From: Colwellia piezophila ATCC BAA-637
GTDB taxonomy: Bacteria; Pseudomonadota; Gammaproteobacteria; Enterobacterales; Alteromonadaceae
Assembly: GCF_000378625.1 (NCBI RefSeq)
Contig: NZ_KB905164.1
Span: forward strand, 186,001-250,000
Reading direction: 5' to 3'
Length of the DNA stretch: 64,000 bases
Part shown: one piece after another, positions 17,963 to 25,051 of the stretch
Layout of the letters: each line of letters opens with the position of its first letter
Position numbering within the stretch: the stretch's first letter is position 1
Notes under the pieces: model-generated
Database searches by the model: none
Told to the model about the DNA's origin: nothing
The model's input: only the letters and a program-made list of their open reading frames with translations
Position numbers and translations under genes: made by a program

Positions 17963-18415
17963 TCACCTATTGTTACCGCCTTTCTTTCCAAATGCGGGGG
18001 CTAATCGTTCAGAAATATCATCTTCAATGATTTGAAGAACATCCCTTGGTTGAGCAAACTCCATGATAGTAATTTTATAATCTCCATTAAACCAATGTTT
18101 TAAGTGCAAAGAATATGTCCCTTTATGACCATCACCAATATGCTGTTTTATTCGGCTTTTTACACCTGTGGTAGAAGAACCAACGTACATAACTTTTGAT
18201 GGTGAATTTAATGCCGGACAAGCTCTTTCCTTAGTCGCCTTATATTTTGAAAGCAAATTAAAGGTTTCACTAATATCGCCTGATACTTGTTCAATAATAT
18301 AAATGGCAGTTTTTATTTTATCTAACTGTGAAAGCTCATCCAAAACAAACTCTCTCATTGGTTTTGCAACTTTAGCTTCTTCACAGTTTGCTATTAGGTT
18401 ATCAATATAACTCAT
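17963..18415 (-). CDS. GIY-YIG nuclease-domain protein (short)
   Basis: 150 residues. A helical N-terminal half is followed by a GIY-YIG core: TAIYIIEQ (AIY in place of GIY), KVMYVGSS (YVG), the conserved Arg in GVKSRIKQHIG, and a late Glu in IIEDDISERLAPAFGKKGGNN. These match the order of catalytic elements in the superfamily, so DNA cleavage is plausible. It is a single gene. Operator site 2 lies 48 bases before its ATG. It may be a homing-type, repair or defence nuclease; sequence alone does not decide. Confidence 0.7.
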   Translation of the reverse strand: MSYIDNLIANCEEAKVAKPMREFVLDELSQLDKIKTAIYIIEQVSGDISETFNLLSKYKATKERACPALNSPSKVMYVGSSTTGVKSRIKQHIGDGHKGTYSLHLKHWFNGDYKITIMEFAQPRDVLQIIEDDISERLAPAFGKKGGNNR

Positions 18416-18462
18416 AAATTTATCCTTGTTGATTTAAGAGGAATGAATATACCAAGCGAGTA

Positions 18463-18477
18463 GGACAAAGTTTGTCT
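18463..18477. promoter_or_regulatory. Operator-like palindrome, island site 2
   Basis: GGACA-AAGTT-TGTCT, 48 bases upstream of the ATG of the 150-residue GIY-YIG gene. Same 15-base architecture as the sites at 21417, 22965, 24138 and 24836. Confidence 0.6.
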
Positions 18478-18521
18478 ATCATTAAATAACTCAATTTACT
18501 GAATTAAAACTATTTATAGAG

Positions 18522-18668
18522 GTGGAAAAAATTCGAGATAGCAAAGGTGTTTTACTTGGTTGGTATGACGCTTCTAGTGATAAGACGACCTGTGCAAGAA
18601 CAGGTCGCTAGATTGGCATGGGTGATCAACTAGAAATACTTTTATACAAATGGGTCTTCATTTGGTAG
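18522..18668 (+). pseudogene. Relic of the small beta-hairpin-repeat gene
   Basis: Translation in frame from 18522 gives IRDSKGVLLGWYDASSDK, then TTCARTGR, a TAG at 18609 where the intact gene has Trp, then IGMGDQLEILL. It matches residues 36-64 of the protein at 15665. The 5' half is missing, and the GG(R)K segment before IRDS is in another frame. It is therefore a degraded third copy, in the gap between the two GIY-YIG genes. Confidence 0.75.
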
Positions 18669-18678
18669 TAAGAACACA

Positions 18679-19332
18679 TCAATCAGGCAAGAAAAAAGAT
18701 AAATCTTTGCCTCTTGGTTTCGTATTCCATTCAGGGGTGTAAGCAACAATTAAAAGATATTCCAATAATTGGCGATCTACTTCATCTTCTAGTTGTAAAA
18801 AACGCATTGAATCCCATTTACTCCACCACTCTTTATCCTTGTGTGGACTGGTTTTTGTATGCATTCTAGATTTAACATTCCTAGCAGTAAGTCCAACATA
18901 CAAGGCTTCTTTCCCCTTATAATATACGTAGACGGATCCTTTGCCGCTATCACTTAAGCCCCCTCTCTGCTTGAAAGTATCCTTTGATATTGCGAAAGTT
19001 CTATTCTCATACCAATACTTTGCTGAATCAGAGGCAATCTTAAGTGAATTCCTAACAATATCCGTAGAAAAATAATTGGAATTTAAACCTTCTAATTCAT
19101 CAACTTCACCCACATCTCCCAAAACAACTGTATTATCTATAATTCTGCCATAATTATAATAATATGTATTAGCTTGAGCAGGGCTCATGCCCAATGCTTG
19201 AGCATATATATTTAGAGATTCTTGTCTACTTAAATCAGGATGATTTTGTGCTAATTTACGGACTACATCAGCTTTAGATTTTTTTGATTCTGAATACTCT
19301 TTTATTATTTCATTAATTATTTGGTCAATCAT
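18679..19332 (-). CDS. GIY-YIG nuclease-domain protein with N-terminal helical region
   Basis: 217 residues. The N-terminal 70 residues are helical and charged (KSKADVVRKLAQNHPDLSRQE) and look like a DNA- or protein-binding region. The C-terminal half is GIY-YIG-like: SVYVYYKG, EALYVGLTARNVKSRMHTK with the conserved Arg, then QLLEYLLIVAYTPEWNTKP with the catalytic Glu and late Asn. It begins 31 bases after the stop of the DUF2779 gene and is probably cotranscribed with it from the promoter near operator site 3. Physical linkage suggests the two nucleases act together. Confidence 0.7.
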   Translation of the reverse strand: MIDQIINEIIKEYSESKKSKADVVRKLAQNHPDLSRQESLNIYAQALGMSPAQANTYYYNYGRIIDNTVVLGDVGEVDELEGLNSNYFSTDIVRNSLKIASDSAKYWYENRTFAISKDTFKQRGGLSDSGKGSVYVYYKGKEALYVGLTARNVKSRMHTKTSPHKDKEWWSKWDSMRFLQLEDEVDRQLLEYLLIVAYTPEWNTKPRGKDLSFFLPD

Positions 19333-19363
19333 ATCTATTCCTTATATTAAATATTTAGGTTTC

Positions 19364-21376
19364 TTAAATCATTTCTTTCCAAGCTTCATATATTGCAACC
19401 ATTGCCCACGTGTCTGTTTCGCAATAACACAACAACGCTTTTTTCAATTCTTCACGTTCATAGTCACTCATGTGAGTGAACTGTAATCTTGCGTAAGCAG
19501 TTAACGCCAAACCACCGTTATTTAATTCATCACCTTCTGATAACAAATCAACATCATGGTCTGAAATATCAGTAAACATTTTAGGTAAATGTTTATATGG
19601 GTCTTTTACTTTTCCTTGCTCATCAAATTCAATCCAAACTTTTTCTTTAAAGTTGAAACTGTTAATTGAATCAGTGCCATTTGCACAACCATCAACATCA
19701 TCTTTACTTCCATAAATTGGCTTGCTGTATTTCTCTTGCAAATATTGAGAGCTATTTAAAATGGCAGGTAGTACATATTTAATAGAATTTGAGCCATTCG
19801 TTGCTGGGTCGTAATAGTATTTTTTAACAAGGTCAAGCATATCTACCATACAACGCTCGCCATGCCAGCTTTCTTTACTACTCTTTGTTGAACGTGTAAT
19901 GGTTTTGATAAATTCACAAAGCTCGTTTTTGTCTAACTCATTTGAATTACTCAACTGCCTATAAATCATATTCAAGTATGAGTTCTCATGAGGTGAATAC
20001 ATGAATATAGTGCCCTGATCGTTTTCAAGCTGTGCCCTTAAAGCACGAACAAACTCAAAATTAGGGAACTCCCCTTTTGCCGTATTTAAAAATTCACCTG
20101 CATGTTCAACTCGGCCATCCTCATGAGCTATATGATGCGAAAATTGAAATGCTATGCCCTCGTATGGACTCATACCTTTGTAAAATGGTATAGCTACCGC
20201 ACTGGTTTCAAAATCAATAAAGTGCAATGGATAAATCCAGCTAGCCATCACGTTACGCATACTGTCGGTATCAAAATAGATACTGGTATCTTTGTTCTGT
20301 TCTTTCTCAACTTGTAGCCACTGACGTTCTTTGGGAGCTAAAGCGGTATTTTTATTTTCTACTTCACCAATATGTTCAGGTTCGACATCAACAAGCTTGA
20401 TTATCCCTTGTTCAATCAGTTTATCTGCACATCTAAAGTTCCAAATATCTAGCACGGTCTTATCGTTGAAATCAGCATCAGACCAATGAAGTTGTTCTTT
20501 CCAACAAGACTTAAAGCCACTTAGCTTACCCTTTTGCTCATCACCCGTAGAGCATTGAAACTCACAGGTTTTACATTTTTTACCGATAACGGGAGCTGTT
20601 TTATGGTCGTCTTGATAATACTTGGCAAGCGCTGTGATATTGTCTTTAAAAGAATAGGCTGGCATTCCCGTTTGTAATTCTGTGCGGTAAACAAGTTCAA
20701 CAACCTTATCGACATTAATTTTAGTGAGTAATTTATTGGTTAAATCTTCAGCATTAAGGCTTGATGATACTGTGACACCTTTTCGGTTATGCTCATCTTT
20801 TGCCAACACAAATTTTTGATTAAGGCCATCAGTGGCACAGGTTGCTGACTTATCTACCAACATTAGGTAACTGCTAACAGTAGATTGTGGAAAAGCACTT
20901 TTTAACACATGCTTTTGAAAAGCTACATCAAAGATATACGGTCGCCATTTAGATGAGACATTTCCTTTTGTATTGAGAAAATCTTTATCTTTTTGGCTTG
21001 AGTATGACTTTGCTTTCACTTCAATTAACTCAAAGAGATTGCCTTTTTTAACTAATACATCAACACGAATAAACAAGTTATTAAAACGAATAGCGGGTTC
21101 AAATATTACCACTTCATCGAGTGCTAGAAGCTCTAATGTTTGTTTTTCCGCTTCATCATAATCAAGCGTAGTAACATCAAAACCCTTGGGGTAATACTGC
21201 TTCGCTAATTCACCCACTTGATGACCGCCATCAGCAAGGGCTGCCAAGAATGGGTCATCAAGCATGGTATTGGGGTATTCTTTTTTACCTGTATAAAAAA
21301 GCTTGGTTGGGCATTCGGTTGCCATTTTGAAACGAGATTTTGTTAAGTAACGAGGTTTAGTCATTTGTACATCCAT
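19364..21376 (-). CDS. DUF2779 protein: Cas4/RecB-like nuclease with Fe-S cysteines plus DEDD-type exonuclease domain
   Basis: 670 residues. The N-terminus LTKSRFKMATECPTKLFY is typical of DUF2779 proteins. Asp106 (IRVDVLV), Glu119 and Lys121 (LIEVKAK) form a PD-(D/E)xK site, and Gln152 (FDVAFQKH) fits the RecB-family Q position. Cys22 with Cys266, Cys269, Cys273 and Cys289 resembles the 4Fe-4S arrangement of Cas4/AddB, with one spare cysteine. From residue 383, HFIDFETS (Asp386, Glu388) begins an RNase H-like DEDD domain that closes with Asp655 in YCETDTWAMV. It is the first gene of a two-gene unit with the longer GIY-YIG protein. A second ATG at 21364 is possible. Nucleic-acid degradation is inferred; the substrate is unknown. 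Confidence 0.8.
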   Translation of the reverse strand: MDVQMTKPRYLTKSRFKMATECPTKLFYTGKKEYPNTMLDDPFLAALADGGHQVGELAKQYYPKGFDVTTLDYDEAEKQTLELLALDEVVIFEPAIRFNNLFIRVDVLVKKGNLFELIEVKAKSYSSQKDKDFLNTKGNVSSKWRPYIFDVAFQKHVLKSAFPQSTVSSYLMLVDKSATCATDGLNQKFVLAKDEHNRKGVTVSSSLNAEDLTNKLLTKINVDKVVELVYRTELQTGMPAYSFKDNITALAKYYQDDHKTAPVIGKKCKTCEFQCSTGDEQKGKLSGFKSCWKEQLHWSDADFNDKTVLDIWNFRCADKLIEQGIIKLVDVEPEHIGEVENKNTALAPKERQWLQVEKEQNKDTSIYFDTDSMRNVMASWIYPLHFIDFETSAVAIPFYKGMSPYEGIAFQFSHHIAHEDGRVEHAGEFLNTAKGEFPNFEFVRALRAQLENDQGTIFMYSPHENSYLNMIYRQLSNSNELDKNELCEFIKTITRSTKSSKESWHGERCMVDMLDLVKKYYYDPATNGSNSIKYVLPAILNSSQYLQEKYSKPIYGSKDDVDGCANGTDSINSFNFKEKVWIEFDEQGKVKDPYKHLPKMFTDISDHDVDLLSEGDELNNGGLALTAYARLQFTHMSDYEREELKKALLCYCETDTWAMVAIYEAWKEMI

Positions 21377-21416
21377 TTGTAGTTAACAGTTCAAGCATCA
21401 TTATAATGATGAGGAC

Positions 21417-21431
21417 AGACGCAGATTGTCC
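21417..21431. promoter_or_regulatory. Operator-like palindrome, island site 3
   Basis: AGACG-CAGAT-TGTCC, 41 bases upstream of the DUF2779 ATG, between it and the WYL gene. A 5-base arm version with wider spacing (GGACA-N9-TGTCC, 21413-21431) overlaps it. One half-site base differs from the family consensus. Confidence 0.5.
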
Positions 21432-21439
21432 CTGTTGGA

Positions 21440-22609
21440 TTAATTAGAAGCTTTGTCTATTTCCTTAATTTTTACTACGTTACCTGTTTGTTCATGAGGG
21501 CTTTTGTTAATTATAGGGATACTGTCATACTTGTCCGAATACAGTTTTGACAAGTTATCTGCTCGTCGTTTCATTTCATCTTTAAGAAAGTCGGGCTTCA
21601 GCACTTCCATTGAATCAGCAAAGCCACTAAGGAAATTAGCGATAGCAAAAGGGTCTGCTTGCCCTTCTTTATCTTTGGAGAAATGACTTGGAATTTTCAC
21701 CTTTGCTTTTATAATCCATGTTCCATTAATTGATTCTTTTGATGTGAATTCTTTACCAAATACTACACTTTCAAAGTATTTTTTAACGCCAACATTAACT
21801 AACGCTTCGAAAACATGTTCTTTTTCATAGTCATTAAAGTTTACGGTCTTGAATTTATGTTTTTTTTCTTCACTAACATTTAATAATCGGGAAACTTCAA
21901 ATGACTTAACTTTCGCTGTTTCATGGATATAACAAAGAAGCACAACTTTATGGTTAGCATATTGAACACGTTGTGGTGATAAATGAACACGTTGTATCTC
22001 AGGTTCATGTAATGAATCGTAGTCAACTTGTATAACAAACTCATTTTTGAGAGCTTCATACGCTAATTTCCAATCACTCGGATTTCTTTCAGTAATATCA
22101 TAAGACGGCCAAATCTCTATGCCGGAAGGAATAAATTGCATCTTTCCAGCAATGCCACCGTCTATATCATGTTCAGTAACAGCTTCATGTAAATCACTTT
22201 TTAAATTACTCATGATTTCAGGTGGAAAGAAGTCTCTAAACTTTTCATCTATGAAACTAAAAACAATTGCTCTAGCTAAAAGTCGTTCGTTTGATATACC
22301 TTCACCCGTTATAGCTTCATTTCTACTTTCATTTGAAAGCCAGTAATAAAAATGCTCTATTCCTGCTTTCGACTTCATTTCAACTAATTTGTTTTCTTCT
22401 GAATTTTCAGCTTTACCTAACGATTTTATCAAGTGCCGAATTTCTCGCCTAATGAATTTATTAAACTCAGGCAACGCTATGTGCTCAGTTTTCAAACCAA
22501 AATCTGGATGTTTAATAATATGAGACAATGCAACTTTATTAGATGCTCCAACTTTAATGATTTTTTTTATCGCATCATGATAACAATAATATTTCCTAGC
22601 CATTTTCAT
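21440..22609 (-). CDS. WYL-domain transcriptional regulator
   Basis: 389 residues. The N-terminal 70 residues are basic and helical (probable winged helix). Residues about 190-255 form a WYL domain: IQVDYDSLHEPEIQRVHLSP, then HKVVLLCYIHETAKVKSFEVSRLL. The signature Trp-Tyr-Leu reads Val-Val-Leu here, with the flanking Arg and SRL positions kept. The C-terminal DPFAIANFLSGFADSMEVLKPDFLKDEMK resembles the WCX extension. WYL regulators such as BrxR and CapW repress phage-defence operons and respond to nucleic-acid ligands. Its start overlaps the small membrane protein gene by 14 bases. I infer that it controls the RGAC-N7-GTCY sites. Confidence 0.7.
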   Translation of the reverse strand: MKMARKYYCYHDAIKKIIKVGASNKVALSHIIKHPDFGLKTEHIALPEFNKFIRREIRHLIKSLGKAENSEENKLVEMKSKAGIEHFYYWLSNESRNEAITGEGISNERLLARAIVFSFIDEKFRDFFPPEIMSNLKSDLHEAVTEHDIDGGIAGKMQFIPSGIEIWPSYDITERNPSDWKLAYEALKNEFVIQVDYDSLHEPEIQRVHLSPQRVQYANHKVVLLCYIHETAKVKSFEVSRLLNVSEEKKHKFKTVNFNDYEKEHVFEALVNVGVKKYFESVVFGKEFTSKESINGTWIIKAKVKIPSHFSKDKEGQADPFAIANFLSGFADSMEVLKPDFLKDEMKRRADNLSKLYSDKYDSIPIINKSPHEQTGNVVKIKEIDKASN

Positions 22610-22916
22610 TTCCCTTTATAAACAAAGTACTGATAACTCGATTTTCATTAGTCTTTTTACTTAGCAATTTATGTACTCTTGAATAAGTAACAATGGATAA
22701 AACAATTCCTATACAACTACCCAATGCTGAACACAGGTAAGTCAGCAAAAATTCATCACTCATCACAAACACTTTGATATAAAGCATATTAGACAAAGAA
22801 ATGAACCATGCTAAAGAAAATGCCCCAATACAGTTCTTATCTCTAACCAATTGGGAGTTAATACCAAGCATGTAAACCGTTAATAACGCACCAAAAAATA
22901 CCGTAATATATTCCAT
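22596..22916 (-). CDS. Small three-segment membrane protein
   Basis: 106 residues with three hydrophobic segments (about 3-20, 31-50 and 60-78), then a basic cytoplasmic-type tail. Spacing resembles small phage-associated membrane proteins, but I cannot name a family. It overlaps the WYL gene by 14 bases, so the two are translationally coupled. Operator site 4 lies 49 bases before its ATG. A membrane partner next to a WYL regulator could be a sensor or an effector that acts on the membrane. Confidence 0.55.
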   Translation of the reverse strand: MEYITVFFGALLTVYMLGINSQLVRDKNCIGAFSLAWFISLSNMLYIKVFVMSDEFLLTYLCSALGSCIGIVLSIVTYSRVHKLLSKKTNENRVISTLFIKGNENG

Positions 22917-22964
22917 CTCTACCTCAACAATAATGATTTATATGTTCATTGTAAACACCAACAA

Positions 22965-22979
22965 AGACATTAGTTGTCT
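22965..22979. promoter_or_regulatory. Operator-like palindrome, island site 4
   Basis: AGACA-TTAGT-TGTCT, 49 bases before the ATG of the membrane protein-WYL unit. It differs from site 6 only at the two bases 4 and 5 of the spacer, so the regulator gene may be autoregulated. Confidence 0.65.
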
Positions 22980-22999
22980 CACCAAGTATCACGGGTGAT

Positions 23000-23317
23000 T
23001 TAATGAGGTTCAGCACCTGTTAGAAGAAAGGATTGAAATTCCAATATCTCTTTTATTGACAAGGCGAGCTCTTTTTTTAGCGCATCATCTGCTTTATCAA
23101 ATGACGATATTGTCCCTTCTAAAAGCCCATCAGTAAGCTCTTGGGTGAGGAACAGTTCACGCTCAGATAATTGATAGGATGACTCAGACAATTTATTAAT
23201 CACTGCTTTTATTTCAGCAAAGAGAGTTTTGTCTTGCCACATATCAGGAGTAACCCAAAGTCTTAACATGTTAATGACATTTTCAATCCCTATATAATTA
23301 GTCATAGCACTTTTCAT
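23000..23317 (-). CDS. Hypothetical small acidic protein
   Basis: 105 residues, helical and acidic (ELTDGLLEGTISSFDKADDALKKELAL), with no recognised motif. It starts 12 bases after the MazG-type gene, so it shares that transcript. It could be a partner of the pyrophosphohydrolase. Confidence 0.55.
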   Translation of the reverse strand: MKSAMTNYIGIENVINMLRLWVTPDMWQDKTLFAEIKAVINKLSESSYQLSERELFLTQELTDGLLEGTISSFDKADDALKKELALSIKEILEFQSFLLTGAEPH

Positions 23318-23329
23318 ATAAACGTCCCC

Positions 23330-24100
23330 CTAGTTCAATTTACTGTTGTTTTTATGGCGGGTAGTATCACGCTTGGTCTTTTTATCCATGTTTTTAGCAA
23401 AGGCTTCATCTAAGTTAATGCCAAGTTGATTAGCCAAACAAATAACAATAAACAATACATCCGATAATTCGTCAGCAATGGCGGTTTTTATACACTCTGG
23501 TTTTTCCCCTTTCTTAAAACTTTGTTCCCCATATTCACGACCAATTAACCGAGCTACCTCACCCACTTCTTCAATTAAGTTAGATAAATTAGTCAACTCA
23601 CTAAAGTAACGAACACCTATCCCATTAATCCATGTATCAACTTCTTGTTGTATCAGTGCTAAACAATCTTGCTTCCTATTTGAAATAGCTAACGACTCTT
23701 TCTCTTCAGAATGCAAAATATCTTCCAGTGTTAATTCTGCATGTTGTTTTAAGTAAATTTGATCTTCCTTCTCGGCTAGCAATTGTTTAAAACAATGCAC
23801 TAGGAATTCAAAGCATTGATTTGGCGAACCTTGACACCTAAAAGTTTCAACGAGAACATCATCTTGATTTACCACTGATGCTTGATAATGGCACTTTTGA
23901 GTGTTCATTGACGATAGTGCTACAGGCTCAATTGTACAGTTGACAATTACTAGTGTGTACTTGCCAGATACACTATTAAGCACACCAGTGGTAGCCAGCA
24001 ACACATTAGCTTCTTGTTGATATTCAGGCGTTATGCGATGTAACATGTAATCTTCAGGTAATTTGCTATTAATAACTGTGTTCATATATACCTTATTCAA
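23330..24100 (-). CDS. MazG-like nucleotide pyrophosphohydrolase
   Basis: 256 residues. The C-terminal ~100 residues are a MazG-type all-alpha NTP pyrophosphohydrolase: LSNLIEEVGEVARLIGREYG supplies the ExxE pair and IADELSDVLFIVICLANQLGINL supplies the ExxD pair, together the metal-binding motif. The N-terminal ~140 residues contain a beta-rich region (YTLVIVNCTIEPVALSS, QASVVNQDDVLVETFRCQG) that I do not recognise. The family hydrolyses NTPs or dNTPs to NMPs. In an island with nucleases, dNTP depletion or removal of modified or alarmone nucleotides is plausible. Site 5 lies 38 bases before its ATG. Confidence 0.8.
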   Translation of the reverse strand: MNKVYMNTVINSKLPEDYMLHRITPEYQQEANVLLATTGVLNSVSGKYTLVIVNCTIEPVALSSMNTQKCHYQASVVNQDDVLVETFRCQGSPNQCFEFLVHCFKQLLAEKEDQIYLKQHAELTLEDILHSEEKESLAISNRKQDCLALIQQEVDTWINGIGVRYFSELTNLSNLIEEVGEVARLIGREYGEQSFKKGEKPECIKTAIADELSDVLFIVICLANQLGINLDEAFAKNMDKKTKRDTTRHKNNSKLN

Positions 24101-24130
24101 TGTTTAAATTAATTTAAAATCATTATACGT

Positions 24131-24159
24131 AAGACTAAGACACTACTTGCCTTAGTCTT
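24131..24159. promoter_or_regulatory. Operator-like palindrome, island site 5
   Basis: Arms AAGACTAAG (24131-24139) and CTTAGTCTT (24151-24159). The centred 15-mer AGACA-CTACT-TGCCT (24138-24152) fits the family with one mismatch and lies 38 bases before the MazG-type ATG. The flanking ACTAAG/CTTAGT extension is shared only with site 1. It overlaps the last codons of the upstream gene. Confidence 0.55.
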
Positions 24160-24698
24160 CTAATACCTCTATATCTTTCTAGTTCAATTATCTCTGCGAA
24201 TATTAATGGTAAGTTATTTTCTAATTCATACAGTTTTACTAAACCTCCCCAATAAAGATTATCGTATTCTATATCTACTTCTTTATTACGTGAGAACCTC
24301 TCATACATAACTTTATATAAATGAAACTCATATTCACAATAAGAGCTAAGGACTTTATATTCAGTCGGTAGCTTATATTTAAGTACAATGATGTCTTTAT
24401 TAGAGTCAATCCTATTTACAGTTTTATCTTTTTCCCCACCTAGTTCAAATCTCAATTGACTTAGCTTTCTTGGTAAATAATTTTTAATTTCATAGTATTC
24501 AATTGCTGCCATCCATGTAAGGTATTCAAATTCGCCCCAGTTGCCCCCAGTAAATAGATTGAGATGCTGAACAATGACTTTGTATAAATGTTTCTCATAA
24601 TCTTCGGCATTGTTAATTTTTTTATCTTCAGCCCTAACATTAAAATATTGAAGCATTTCTGTTCTGGCTACATCATGTGAAATTTTCATACTGTTCAC
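24135..24698 (-). CDS. Hypothetical protein, 187 residues
   Basis: No recognised domain. The protein has two similar halves by eye: EKHLYKVIVQHLNLFTGGNWGEFEYLTWMAAIEYYEIKNYLPRKL-type and EFHLYKVMYERFSRN..NLYWGGLVKLYELENNLPLIFAE-type segments. Both carry HLYKV and a YE(I/L)xNxLP motif, so it is probably an internal duplication. It is Tyr/Trp-rich with a basic C-terminus. ATG at 24698 has a good AAAGAAAGGTG Shine-Dalgarno. It comes 34 bases before the MazG-type start and may be read through into it. Confidence 0.55.
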   Translation of the reverse strand: MNSMKISHDVARTEMLQYFNVRAEDKKINNAEDYEKHLYKVIVQHLNLFTGGNWGEFEYLTWMAAIEYYEIKNYLPRKLSQLRFELGGEKDKTVNRIDSNKDIIVLKYKLPTEYKVLSSYCEYEFHLYKVMYERFSRNKEVDIEYDNLYWGGLVKLYELENNLPLIFAEIIELERYRGIRRLRQVVS

Positions 24699-24748
24699 CT
24701 TTCTTTAATAAACTAATTTTAAAAATAAAACGAAGTAAACGCTCCTGC

Positions 24749-24796
24749 TTACTCTGTCATCTCCATAATCCGATATGCCATAGGTGGGTAATCCAT
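24749..24796 (-). CDS. Possible 15-residue leader ORF
   Basis: ATG at 24796 opens a 15-codon ORF (MDYPPMAYRIMEMTE) ending 50 bases before the 187-residue gene. The ATG is 40 bases from operator site 6, the same spacing seen between other sites and their genes. The Shine-Dalgarno is poor. Chance is quite possible. Confidence 0.25.
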   Translation of the reverse strand: MDYPPMAYRIMEMTE

Positions 24797-24835
24797 TTAT
24801 AAGCTGACTGATAAAAATAATTATAAGGATCGGCA

Positions 24836-24850
24836 AGACATTAACTGTCT
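24836..24850. promoter_or_regulatory. Operator-like palindrome, island site 6
   Basis: AGACA-TTAAC-TGTCT, upstream of the 187-residue/MazG/105-residue unit. It lies 138 bases from the annotated ATG but 40 bases from the possible leader ORF. Near-identical to site 4. Confidence 0.6.
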
Positions 24851-24930
24851 GCGTGTTGTTCGCACGGTGATGATTTAAGGAAGAATAGTGAAGGAATGGT
24901 TTAAACTTAAATGTGCTAACAGGAAGCTAA

Positions 24931-25051
24931 CACTGATTTATGTAACTCGATTTGTTAGTATTAATTATTGAAGATAAAAATAGAAAACCAAAAATAAAGT
25001 GGGAAAAACTTGAATTCAAACACACAAACAATTTACTGGCACGATTATGAA
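24931..25051 (+). repeat. Right sbcB-derived direct repeat
   Basis: Counterpart of the repeat at 14131-14246. The 42 bases from the TTG start (25010-25051) differ by one base. Upstream, CTGATTTAT and TCGATTTGTTAGTATTAATTA are also shared. This copy belongs to the intact sbcB gene and supplies its start and probably its promoter. Confidence 0.85.

Larger units (their letters stand above)
14205..25051. mobile_element. Accessory island bounded by sbcB 5'-end direct repeats
   Basis: About 10.8 kb lies between two near-identical copies of the sbcB start. The content is unlike the flanking core genes: nucleases, a WYL regulator, MazG, a lipoprotein, repeated small genes and orphan proteins. The arrangement resembles site-specific integration into the 5' end of a gene, where the element restores promoter and start (as SXT does in prfC). 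I find no integrase or transposase inside, so it may be decayed, mobilised in trans, or formed by recombination with a diverged copy. Boundaries are seen directly; mobility is inferred. Confidence 0.7.

Noticed and set aside
14205..25051. Integrase, transposase or integron attC sites inside the island
   Set aside because: None of the island proteins shows tyrosine- or serine-recombinase or DDE motifs, and I found no paired RYYYAAC/GTTRRRY core sites around the small repeated genes.
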